From: Chondrosia reniformis
Taxonomy: Eukaryota > Porifera > Demospongiae > Chondrillida > Chondrillidae
Length of the DNA stretch: 64,000 bases
Direction: 5' to 3'
NCBI GenBank assembly: GCA_947172415.1
Contig: OX359200.1
Coordinates: forward strand, 870,501-934,500
Shown: in pieces, positions 49,901 through 60,600 of the stretch
Position numbering within the stretch: position 1 is the stretch's first letter
Layout: every line of letters starts with the position of its first letter
Made by a program: the position numbers and the translations under genes
Notes under the pieces: generated by a model
What the model was told of the DNA's origin: nothing
Databases searched by the model: none
The model's input: only the letters and a program-made list of their open reading frames with translations

Positions 49901-52017
49901 ATGGATAAAGAATATGTTATTTTAATTGCAGCAAGGAAGAGCAATTCATATCATAAATGTAAATTTCAAGAAGAAAACATTTTTTAATTTGAACATTAGT
50001 TCCACAAGAGTTTATCAGACGCAATTTCCTTTCCAACAGTTTCCTTATAAGTATGTAATTTAGACGCCGGAGGTGGAACTGAAGTACGATTTAGCTAATT
50101 GGAATTTTGTTAACCACAAATAATTTTAATGCAATAAGAGGGTGTCTTCGTTTCCTGTTGTTACTTAAAATAGCACATGACATCATACACTCTAAAACCA
50201 AAGGTCAACTTACTGTGCTTTTGTAATTTTTCGTACAATGACGGCCTTCCTTCCAGACCCAACCTCTCGTAAGAATCCTTTACTAGAGACAGTCGAAGTT
50301 TACCTACAATTATTTAAATTTTAGTCCCAGTTACAAGCAGAAAGTTTATTTCAACTGAAAGGTCATTTCAGCAGTGAAGCATTCTTTGACTGCATTTAGA
50401 AACTAAATAAAAGCAATTATATATCCTGAAAGTGGCAAAGGGCCTAGGGCTTCTCATTATTTCTCAGTGGTTAATGGTGCATAGGACACAATTTCAATTG
50501 TACCTTCCCAATTTAGGTATGTGAAAGTATTGTGCAAATTAATTAGTTCAGGTAATGTATGCTATAGTATACAGTACACAAAAACTCTTAAATTTATCAA
50601 ATATAAATGTCACCAATAATGTTATGGTCTAAGGCCAATCAAACTAGTCAGCCAGTCTCTCTAGATTGAGGTGTGAAAAAATAGAGGGCATAAGATGGGT
50701 AAATAAAGCTATTGATTACATATCAACATTTCTCAAAGATACACATGGCATTCCAAAACACCTTTTCCTATACCTATGACTACCAGCCTGTAAGATAAGA
50801 TAGTTTGGGAATTAAACCTTTGAGAGCTTTGGATGGACTACCAGCCTGTAAAATAAGATATGTAGTTTGGGAATTAAATCTTTGAGAGCTTTGGATGAGG
50901 ACGGAAGTCTCTTCTTGCTCTTCTGTGCCACTGGGCTTTTTAGAAATCCCATGCAATTCTCATCAGTGATTCTTTTTGAATCCTCATATCCTTAAACCTC
51001 TCTATATTGTAATTATGAAACATGTTCCTATAAGGATAGGCCTGCATGTTATAAGTGTCTTATGCAATCATAGCTGCATATAATAAAGCAGGACCCATAC
51101 CAGGCTTTACTGTTTCTTAGTCATCATTGAGATCAAGATGAAGACAAAGATTCCCAGGGTCGCTCATGAAGGGTGGAATTCCCAGAAACAGCTATTCTGG
51201 CCCAGTGGAGAAGAAGAGAGAAGTAGAAGGAGAAAACACTTGTATCCTCTACAAAAGCTCTCACTAGGTTTAGCTCCCTATAAGCCTTTAAGTAGACATA
51301 TCATTATGTGTCGGATTATTTATCATTGAGTACACCTCTTTAATTAAACATTAAAAAATCTTTAATTGCTTAAAAATTATGTGGGCTGTTTTGTCAAATT
51401 TACTAGGAAATATTACTAGAACTTATTCAAGAAAAGCTCTAAAAGGCTATTTGACCTTATTAATGGCCCATTACCATTAGGTAGAAGAGCCGCTACATTA
51501 TCTTTATCAATCAGTTGCTTATGAGAGAGAGCAATCATGTTCTCCTTCAAAACACAGTCTTTGATAACATCTGATCTGAGAAACAGGGATACATCCAACT
51601 CAGCTGAGAAAAAAAGGTCGGGAGGAAAAAATGCTTTGCTACCCAGCTCCTCCTCAGAGTATGAGCTCAAAATCTCCACCTACATGCACAAACATTACAA
51701 AAATCTCAACCATGTAAAAATGGAGTTAACTATTTTCCTTGTTACAAGATCATAAATTGGTACACTGTATTGTGTATATATGAAATGATTATACAAAATG
51801 TGTGTAGTTTAAGGAGCACCATTATTACAAATATGCAGCAAATTGGGTCTGCACAGAGAATACTCAATCAATAGAACTAGAATCATTGTGGTTATCGCTA
51901 TACCGAATGATTAAATGCACAGTCTTTAATGAGATTCATCAGTGAAGCCTTAAAGACTCCATTTATGAGAAATCCATTGTCGTAAAGTATTCTACTGTTC
52001 AAAGTGAAAGAGTCCAT
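46983..52017 (-). CDS. RPP40: Ribonuclease P/MRP protein subunit p40
   Basis: Protein subunit of the nuclear RNase P and MRP ribonucleoproteins, which mature tRNA 5' ends and rRNA. Eight exons, read downward: 52017-51904, 51679-51475, 50303-50214, 49896-49780, 49209-49124, 48706-48615, 47499-47362, 47190-46983. They splice in phase to 349 residues (human 363). Landmarks: DKDNVAALLPNGKLRLSLVK followed by DSYERLGLEGRPS (family EDNTVALLPNGK...), PEEMLNWIGAL (family ELFDWLGAV), and AITVWGFQDTPVTVGSLEHS followed by YFLHGDN (family SVQGFADSPVSW...). The start MDSFTLNSRILYDNG is the first ATG opening the frame; the protein is shorter at its N-terminus than the human one. It is head-to-head with the bHLH-PAS gene and only 27 bp upstream of PHKB. 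Confidence 0.9.
48050..48115 (-). repeat. Repeat D, second copy (RPP40 intron 6)
   Basis: CATTGCTAGGGCAACCAAGC, AAATTATATTCCACAAC and TATAACTATAATAAGAGGC are the reverse complement of dynein intron 7 around 3000-3080. Confidence 0.6.
48770..48845 (+). repeat. 36-bp direct repeat in RPP40 intron 5
   Basis: Two copies of AGTAGCTACCTCCATCGTTA then ATTAGGGCAATCA, plus a third fragment. It lies just downstream of the exon at 48706 in + coordinates. Confidence 0.9.
49613..49732 (+). mobile_element. Dispersed repeat A, partial copy in RPP40 intron 4
   Basis: AATAATCTAACACTACATAT, ACATGCTACATCTCC, GAGAGCTTTGGATAAGGATA, a short pyrimidine core and CTCCACTGAG. It stops about 47 bp before exon 4's donor end. 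Confidence 0.8.
50780..50985 (+). mobile_element. Dispersed repeat A, diverged copy with internal duplication
   Basis: The segment ACTACCAGCCTGTAAGATAA through GAGAGCTTTGGATG is present twice in tandem. Then follow a degenerate core, CCACTGGGC, AAATCCCATGCAATTCTCAT and CAGTGATTCT. It lies in RPP40 intron 2. Confidence 0.75.
51140..51323 (-). mobile_element. Dispersed repeat A, near full-length reverse copy
   Basis: GAAGACAAAGATTCCCAGGG, TGGAATTCCCAGAAACAGCT, GCCCAGTGGAGAAGAAG, CTCTCACTAGGTTTAGCTCC, ending GTCGGATTATTTATC. It lies in RPP40 intron 2. Confidence 0.85.
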
Positions 52018-52133
52018 TTATAAAGTCATCTTTCTTTCATAAAACGTGAATGAATACGTCACTTCCGGCATTAAACGGGCTTTGTCGTCCAGCTACATAA
52101 TTCCTCGTAGGAGTCACCCGTTCATTTATTGAA
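52018..52133. promoter_or_regulatory. Bidirectional promoter between RPP40 and a bHLH-PAS gene
   Basis: 116 bp separate two divergent start codons. A composite TACGTCACTTCCGGCA lies at 52055-52070; on the other strand it reads GCCGGAAGTGACGTA, an ETS/GABP-type CCGGAAGTG abutting an ATF/CREB half-site TGACGTA. CpG content is locally higher than in the surroundings. There is no TATA box in an obvious position. Confidence 0.7.
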
Positions 52134-55100
52134 ATGGCTGCTGCAACGAATCAAGAACGATTTTTGTCATCTGCCCTCGTCTCATCTCGCAGGCTCTTTG
52201 AGGCAAAGTAGGTTTTAGAAGTATTACACTTTATGTAAGATCTAAGCAAGATAATCTGGGACACCCGAGTAGACCAGCAACTTGTGTTGATGGGGCCCTC
52301 CTGTTATATACTATCTATCTATGTTAACCTCATTTTTGCTATAGTCCAAAGTCGCGGTCGAGCACGGATACGACAAACATAAGGCGACACAAGGAGGCTC
52401 AAGCGATCCACGAGATGGCCAAGTACTTACCTCTGGAGAACATAGCTTTGTCTACACGAAGCAATGTAAACCAACCTTCAATATTGCGCCTAGCTGTTCA
52501 GTATTTGAAAGTGAAAGAAATTCTGGCATCTACATTGAAAGGTTAGTTGGTTAACTATTATTTTGGAATTACATACTTGACCTGTGGTTAGCGACTGTTC
52601 GGTGTAAACATGTACAGTACGCCTCTCATTATGAAGGCTCCCTTTTCAACAACACGTTTAGCGAATACATTGAACATGTATATTTCATGAAAGTGGAAAA
52701 AAAAAGAGAAGGAGAAGGAGAAAACTCTTGTATCTTCATCCAAAGCTCTCACTAGGTTTAGTTCCCTATAGGCCTTTACTCTGAAGTAGATATAGCATAT
52801 AGGAGCAATAATGTGTTAGATTATTTATGAATTAAGCTACTACCGTTGTGATGCTGAAGTGGTCCATATTGGATGCTTGGAGAGAGTATTCTATTTTGTA
52901 TGTACTACTATTATTTACATAAATAATCTGCTACATGCTGTGCATACTCTGTGATAAATAAAAAGCCTATAGTGAACTAAACCTAGTGAGAGCTTTGGAT
53001 GAGGATACAGGAGTCTTATCTTTGTTTTGCTCCGCTGGTTCAGTTAGGTGTTTCTGGGAATGCCACCCTTTGAAAGTTTCTCAGTTATGAGGATACAGGA
53101 GTCTTCTCTTTCTTCTTTTGCTCCACTGGGCCATATACATGACATGGATCACTGAGCTGTCTGACCCAGTGGAGAAGAAGATGAAAGAAGGGAAAAGAAG
53201 GAAGAAAAGACTCCTGTATCCTCATCCAAAAGCTCTCTTCAGGTTTAGTTCCCCTATAGGCTCTTTTACAGAATAGGCATATAGCATGTAGGAAAATGGT
53301 ATCTTAGATTTTTCATGGAGTCTTGTGTACTTGTATAGAATTGTAAATTTACTTGAATCTCATTGTTACAGGTGGTGATCCGATAGGTTTTGACTTCGGT
53401 GATAACTTTGTAAGTTGAGTTGTTGTAACAATGTATGTAAATGAACAAATCCAGAAATACTGTATTTTCTACTTTCTACTTATCTCTGAATTAATAATTT
53501 AAATATTTACTCTTTTTAATATTTGAGCTTTGAGCTGAAGCCTCCTTAGGAGTTCACCTTTCACCTTTCACCTTTGACCTTGTAGTCATGTTTGTCAATA
53601 GAACCAGGTCCACTAAATAGAGTGTCTTTGTGATGTTGCTTTTTGTCACCAATTTATGTCAATTTATTTCATCCTTCTCTAAAACTAGATGTTTGGCGGT
53701 TTTGTTATTATTATTTCATTGGATGGCACTATAATGTATGCGAGCAGTAATATTCAGGAGCAGCTCGGCACAAGCCTGGTTAGTTGAACACCTCTCTCTC
53801 TCTCATTTTAAATTAAATTTTTGTGGTAAGACTTTGGCCTTTGGTATATTGGGTCTAGTCCCTGCATGTATTAAATTTTAGGTTTCTGTGTGTTGTTTTA
53901 TGTACTAAAAGTATCTTATCAACAATGATAATAGTGCTGTTGTTGTACACATACAGTTACAGCTCATAAGTTCCACATTCCTATATATGCCAGTTGGAAT
54001 GTTAATGGCTTCACTGTGAGGCTGCCCCATTCCTGAAGAGGCTACCCCATTCCTGAAGGGGCTACCCCATTCCTGAAGGGGCTACCCCATTCCTGAAGAG
54101 GCTACCCCATTCCTGAAGGGGCTACCCCATTCCTTAGGGGCTACTCTCTCCTTGTTAGTCTCTCTTCTCTTCTCTCTGTGTGTGTAGATTGACATAATTG
54201 GAGTGCCCTTCATAGACCTCCTTGATCCCAATGAGAGCTCAGAAATAAAGCAGAGGGGTATGAAGACTTTAGGTGATGTCTTTGAACACTATCCTCCTCA
54301 GTTTCCGACTGTTCTGAGGATGAAAACAAACATGTCTCCAACTGTGAGATCACAGGCCAAAATCCAATATAAGGTCAGTCCCCAAATACACAGACCCTCC
54401 TCCCTCATTGAGTTTCTGCCATTTTTATTTCCTAAATTTGAAAGAATCTAGTGCTGTTTAGTGAGCATCTTCCTTCTTTGGCTCTAGCCTTGTTTTGAAG
54501 GCCCTTGAATGACCTTTCTTCTTTACATCACTCAATAAGTTTCCTACATTGCGGTGACAATTTGCCTTAATTGACTACAGCCTATTATTATGTATGTATA
54601 AAAGTGTATTCAGTGTTGTTTCTTAAACTCTAAATGAATACTTTATCGCTCAAACGTTTCCATGGATTACCAGGGTTTTTAGGGGGTTTAAGGGGAGGGG
54701 CATAGTTTTGCCTCCCCCCATGAGCTTGCTGCAAGGTACATTAATTTATGTATTTTAACTCCAACTTGTGCCCTCTCTATTTCTTGAAACATTGGTTTCC
54801 CCCCCTGAAAATGTTTCCTTAAAAATCCTGATTACCATGGTAACCTACTTCAATATTTGTTTTCACATTTCACATCAGAGGGTCTACATAAGGAGCCATA
54901 TAAAGAAGTACAGGGAGACCAGCAAGGGGGAAGATGAGCTTGCCTCTCACATGGCCATTTTGCTGTGCCGAACAGAAGATCTCATCGGGTTTCCAGAGAT
55001 TGTAATTGGAGCACATTTTACTATATTCACGGACTTGAATCACTGCCTTTATGACTGTGAATGGAAGTGAGTTGTTGAGATTCTGAAGTCCTAAGTGTGT

Positions 55101-56645
55101 TGTCTGTTATTAGAGAACCTTCCTTATTGTAATCAGAGGGTATCAGGTCATTTCCAGCTTGGGGCTATAAACACTTTTCCTTTTTAATCTGGTTAATCAT
55201 CCATGCACAATCATTCTTTGATTTTCCTTATGAAAGTGTTATTCTTCTAGTTTTTTTGTAAATGCCTTTTGGTATTTTCAGTCCGGCTTTTGTTGTTTGT
55301 TAGAGCTCATTGGCTAGTTGGATATGAAATGGATCAAGTGAAAGGTATCTCGACCGATGTTTTGAAGCATCCTAACGATCAGAAGAAGATTACAGAGTAC
55401 AAGAGGAGACTAGAAATTGGTATGTACGTATGTATGTAGTGATTCTTTACATTTCAAAGCTTCTGTCCTATCTGTTTAAAGATTAAAGTTTGTTTACTTT
55501 CACTTCACTCTGCTTCACTATACTTACTGGGTGATCAGAACCTTGAAATCATATATACAGTGCAAGTTACAAAATACCATAGTAATCTAATCTAATACCT
55601 TTCGGTGATATCTTAGTTCAAATATGATATTAGAAAATCAATTGGGAATGATTTCACTTTTGTAATGTCATTGCATCATATTAATTACTGAATGAGTGAG
55701 CTTATTGCCTATTTTATCATTTTAGCATACAAAGAAGGAAGTCTGCTAATTCCTCCTCATCGAATTCAAACTGGTTGGGGACAGTGGCTGTGGATTAGAT
55801 CTACCGGGTACCCTATAATTGAGAAGAGAAAGTTTGCCGGAATTCGCTATGAAGTACAAATTATTGGGTAAGAAATTTTCTTACATTTTTGTCATCACCT
55901 CCACTGAATGGCAAGGTCCTTGTAGCAGTTTTACCTTTTGAAATGCTACGTACATATAATGTGGTCTTTAATTTAATCCAATAATTGTCTAAATTGTAAG
56001 ATTTCTTGTGTGGTACAAGAGATTTTAATATCATCTCCCATCTATCCTTACAGTGTAGCTGACGAACATGATGTTCTCGAAGGACAGTCACAATCGACTA
56101 TGCAACTAAAACCAGAACCAGAAGATCTGAGTGCCTTAGAAAGAGAGATATTTAATGAAGCTAGCTCTGATAGATTGTCACATGTAAACTTGGAACCGCA
56201 AGTGCAGCCACCGCTAATGGTTTCTCATCCACTGGCTCCTTTTTCATCAGAACTGGACCATTCCCCATTGAGTAATATATCATCTCCGCCTCAGTCTTGG
56301 GGCCCCGCTGAACCTTATCAGAATTATTTGGGAGATTTCGTTGCAGACGTGAAGCCGATAGTGTTTGAGGATGCCTGTTTACAACCTCAACCCTATAAAG
56401 GTATGAAGTACGAAGCAGTGGACTGTGTACCTCTGAACGCTCCGCCTCAGCTGTCACGAGTTCTCTATGCTGACGATTATAATACACACACTTTTATTCA
56501 ATCACACTCATCCTGTTCCTCGTTAGCAAGCACAGGCTCGCCAAAATCTGTTGAAATGATTGGGCACCTAAATACAGACTGGCCTGAACAAAGTCAATGT
56601 TTCTCCACCACTCATCCTCCTTACTACAATGCTTTCCCTATGTAA
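52134..56645 (+). CDS. bHLH-PAS transcription factor, class I type (gene 1 of an inverted pair)
   Basis: Nine exons (52134-52207, 52345-52541, 53372-53409, 53689-53778, 54188-54373, 54879-55066, 55304-55419, 55726-55867, 56054-56645) splice in phase to 540 residues. A bHLH lies at about 25-90: basic-like TTNIRRHKEAQ, then IHEMAKYLPLE and SILRLAVQYLKVKEIL. PAS-A is at about 104-195 (FGGFVIIISLDGTIMYASSN, then IIGVPFIDLLDPNE). PAS-B with PAC is at about 215-345 (MAILLCRTEDLIGFPE, HWLVGYEMDQVKGIS, RIQTGWGQWLWIRS). A Pro/Ser-rich tail with KPEPEDLSALEREI may be a transactivation region. The layout is that of SIM/HIF/NPAS-type class I partners, which dimerise with ARNT; the exact orthologue is not assigned. 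The basic region lacks the usual Ala-Ala-Arg triplet. Confidence 0.88.
52696..52829 (-). mobile_element. Dispersed repeat A, reverse copy in bHLH-PAS gene 1 intron 2
   Basis: It starts in the purine core (AGAGAAGGAGAAGGAGAAAA), then AAAGCTCTCACTAGGTTTAG, ending TTAGATTATTTATG. Confidence 0.85.
52918..53137 (+). mobile_element. Dispersed repeat A, forward copy with partial re-duplication
   Basis: AAATAATCTGCTACATGC, GAACTAAACCTAGTGAGAGC, GGATACAGGAGTC and TGTTTCTGGGAATGCCACCC to about 53072. A second partial unit, GAGGATACAGGAGTCTTCTC then CTCCACTGGGCC, runs to 53137. Confidence 0.85.
53155..53318 (-). mobile_element. Dispersed repeat A, reverse copy facing 52918-53137
   Basis: CTGTCTGACCCAGTGGAGAA, purine core, GACTCCTGTATCCTCATCC, CATATAGCATGTAGG, ending TTAGATTTTTCATGG. 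With the preceding copy it forms a tail-to-tail inverted pair in the same intron. Confidence 0.85.
54012..54140 (+). repeat. 22-bp minisatellite in bHLH-PAS gene 1 intron 4
   Basis: Six copies of GGCTACCCCATTCCTGAAGG plus one to two bases, with a final degenerate unit. It ends about 48 bp before exon 5. Confidence 0.93.
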
Positions 56646-57621
56646 CACTAGTTGTTGATTTTTGGTACATTTACTATGTGTGTATTGTAAGGCTAGGTAA
56701 TTAGCTTTTATTGACTTTTTAACCCCAACAACACTTTTTATTTGTTAAATCAAAAAGATTGTAAATTGTTGTGAAAATTGTAAATTTTGAGTCCGTGTGT
56801 TTTGCATCCATGAACCTAAATATATAGGCGTTACACCAAAAGGAAGTTTAAGTATCAGAGAGTACGGTAGTACCCTGGTCTTATAAGTATCTTGCATAAT
56901 TAATATGACATGATACGTATGTCAAGATACCACTAAACCTGTATAATCCTAACAATATTCATGTAAGATTGTGGCAGGTACATGCAAATATATGTATGTA
57001 TACTCTATGTTGCAGTAAAAGTGGTATATACAAATCATCACAGTGTCAACAATTGTTGTACAATACAATAAAGTAACTACATCCAAAAGCTGATTACCTT
57101 GGAAAGAAAGAAAGAGGAATATATAACTACAAGTTTAGTGAGTGCATTTGATAGGTTAACAGGTACGTATGATACATGAGTCCATCCCAAACAGCCCCTG
57201 CCCCACCTCAAAATCATTGGACGAGGAGGCTTTCCAGTGCTAGCCAGCCAAAAGGTTCATAAAGAGGACATTATGTCAAATCTTTTGTTGTGCATTTCGC
57301 CCGGATGAGATGCCTCGTGGCACTTTGGCCTGGGCGTATAGGATGGGAACATCGTCCCTCCTTATACTATAATGATGCGCCCAAACATAGAAGTGATATA
57401 TATGTATGGTTAAGTTTCCGCCACTTCTGCATGGTTAGCCTCACCATATGATCACTGTCTTGTTTCATTACCTTTCCCAGATGTGCCAATCACTGATGTA
57501 GGCACTGCCATCCCTACTTCTAACTTCATTTTTTGAATGCTTTATTTAACAATGTACCAATCATTATAAGTGACTAAATTTATAAATAATTACAAAATAC
57601 ATGTACATATATACCAAAAAA
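56646..57621. other. Gap between the two convergent bHLH-PAS genes
   Basis: Both 3' UTRs should lie here. An AATAAA near 57067 (+) could serve gene 1. A GC-richer stretch at 57180-57360 has no recognisable coding frame or splice context. No other gene is seen. Confidence 0.6.
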
Positions 57622-60600
57622 CTAAAAATCATTCAACATTTTCTCTATAGGGTCGATAGCAACATAACTAGAGTGAGTCTTCCTTCCCTCTGTCTGCACG
57701 GCACAAGTGTTACTATAGGGTAAATGTTTGCTACCATCAAATGGGTACTTGCCATGCTGATAGAGATGAGAGGCGTGGCTAGAGGGTGTGCCCAGGTATG
57801 AAGCCAGAGCGGTACTGTTTGATACACTGATGGGATATTGCACTCCAGAATTACCAAACGGAGAGTGGCTCTTGTATGGTAAACCGGAGACAGGATATGC
57901 CGTACTCTTGGGATTAGATACCACATAATTACCAGGAGATACCACATAATTACCAGGAGATACCTCATAATTACCAGAAGATACCACAGGATTAGATACC
58001 ACATAATTACCAGAAGATACCTCATAATTACCAGGAGAAGATGCCTCATAATTACCAGGATAAGATGCCTCATAATTACCAGGAGAAGATGCCACATAGT
58101 TACCAGGATAAGATACCTCATAGCTGCTAGGAGAAGATAAGGGTTGTGGTATTGCTGTATTGGGAGGATTCCCACTGCTCACACTGGATCCATTGAAACT
58201 ACTTGGGGAGGTGATCATACTAGAAGAGGGTGAGTGTGAACTGTCTGACTTGTAGTCAGAGTCGGGCTGAGGGGAACACTTCACGGACGTTCCAAAGTCT
58301 TTATCTTTACAGACTTTCGTAGACCTGCCTTGGTTACAACAAGTCGGCTCATCTACAGGACTACATACAGATACGTATAATGATCGCAGATAACTGAAGT
58401 AAATCTGAAATTCGTGATGAGTCAAATTATATACTAATTAAACCACTATAGGAATTCAGATTTCAAATCCAAACTCCCTTCAGATTGGCATAAGGCTGAG
58501 ATAGAAACATACAGTTCATTCTATACCATAGTGGGTATGTATTCATGCATTCTATGTATATACTGTGTATTGGGAATCGAATGTGAGGTTAATAGATTGT
58601 GATTTATATTCGAATTACAGGTATAAGTATAATATTGTGGTTAACGAATGCAAGATGAAGCTTAAGGTATACGTACTAATATGTATGTATACAGAATTAA
58701 TGAAGTGTCAAATCAAAGTACATCAAAACATTGCAGATGTGGGCAAAACTCACATCTATACTATATATACACTAACCCCAGGGGGAACACATCCATCCTA
58801 TATACGTATACACTAACCCCAGGGGGAACACATCCATCCTATATATACACTAACCCCAGGGGGAACACATCCATCCTATATATACACTAACCCCAGGGGG
58901 AACACATCCATCCTATATATACACTAACCCCAGGGGGGACACATCCATCCTATATATACACTACTAACCCCAGGGGGAACACATCCATCCTATATATACA
59001 CTAACCCCAGGGGGAACACATCCATCCTATATATACACTAACCCCAGGGGGAACACATCCATCCTATATATACACTAACCCCAGGGGGAACACATCCATC
59101 CTGATAGATGCCATTCGCTTGTTCTCTCCAAATTCTCCTGTAAATTCTGTCAGTATCCAGATCCAGTGGCCCCATGCTGTCAGGATCCGGTGTCTCTTGT
59201 TTGGAAATCGAAAAGTCTCCCCTGAGAACACTACAAAAGGAGGTGGTAACATCAACTTGATGCTCAATGGGGGCAGACCCACCTATAAATTTATAAGGTG
59301 GGAGGAGGGGCTACATTATAGGGCAGTTTGGCTACTATTTCACCAGAGGTTTGATATATGGCTGATACAAACTACAAACTCAAAAGGGGTGCTTCAGCAT
59401 CCCTTACATCTACCACTGCTAAATAGGTCACACAACTACGTACATATATACACCTCAGCTACAAGACTTAGACAATGAATCAAGAATAAGACAAAAGGTC
59501 TCTGATGAAGGGTGAAATTCCCAGAAACAGCAATTAAGAAAAAGAGAAGGCGAAGGAAAAAACTCTTATATCCTCATCAAAACGCTCTCACTAGGCTTAG
59601 TTTCCTATAGGTCTAAAGTAGATGTAGCATGTAGGAAAACTGGTGTATTAGATTATTCATAAACACAGCATTTTACATTAGGAATGTATCAAGTTACAGC
59701 TAACATAAAAGTGTCAGTGTTAACCATTAATGGCATGCTGTCGTTTGTAATAGCACGTACAGCAACACACCCACTCAGTCCAGCTAAAGAACTTGTAGGT
59801 TTCTAAAGAGCCGAAGCATGAAGGTTTTCAGCTTAAATCGATGCAACTATATCAAAAAAACAATCACAAGGCCTTTAAAAGTTGTCAAAATTGTATCTTA
59901 GCACTTGAAAATGACTATTTCTGGTCCAGTAACTACAAAGTGTAAGCTTGATGCATTATGACGAAATAAGAGTTGAATAATAAATAGTATACTTATATGT
60001 CTGGCCTTATGGTATGATTTTCAGTAAACGACTTGTTAATTAGGTATAAGCCTGATGCTTCTGTTGCACCCAGCAGTTAAACATGGCATAATTGGTTACA
60101 TCATAAACGTATGCTTATAATATGATATCTCATCATAAACGTATGCTTATAATATGATATCTCATCATAAACATATGCTTATATTATAGTGTAATATGTG
60201 AAGCCTATAAGTGATTAGACTTAGAAACTTTTAGATAAATAATGCTTCGCTCATCTGGAAAATTGTGGGGAAACCTGTCGTAGCTACCATGGTTTCCTGT
60301 TGTGCCTTGGACTAGTGGTGCTATATACATACTTCACTTGTGCATCAGACTAATGTAGCTATGTGAAGTATGGCCTACGTACGCTTGGCTGCAAATGCCT
60401 TCTTGTCACCGCCTCTTTCATCCCCCGGGTGTTTAAAACTCATCGGACTCATTCCTATAGCGGTCTCTGTTTTAAAACCAGTTAACCACTGTCCACTAAA
60501 TGCGAGAGGTAGAAGAGACAAGATTGTAAATGTGCGCACAACACATTTCCTCAGTATGTATGTAGGACGCAAGAAATGATCAATAGCATAAAACTTAAAT

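Noticed and set aside
58393-58404. Acceptor at 58404 for the last exon of bHLH-PAS gene 2
   Set aside because: It gives a phase mismatch with the preceding exon and an early stop; the AG just before 58393 restores the frame.
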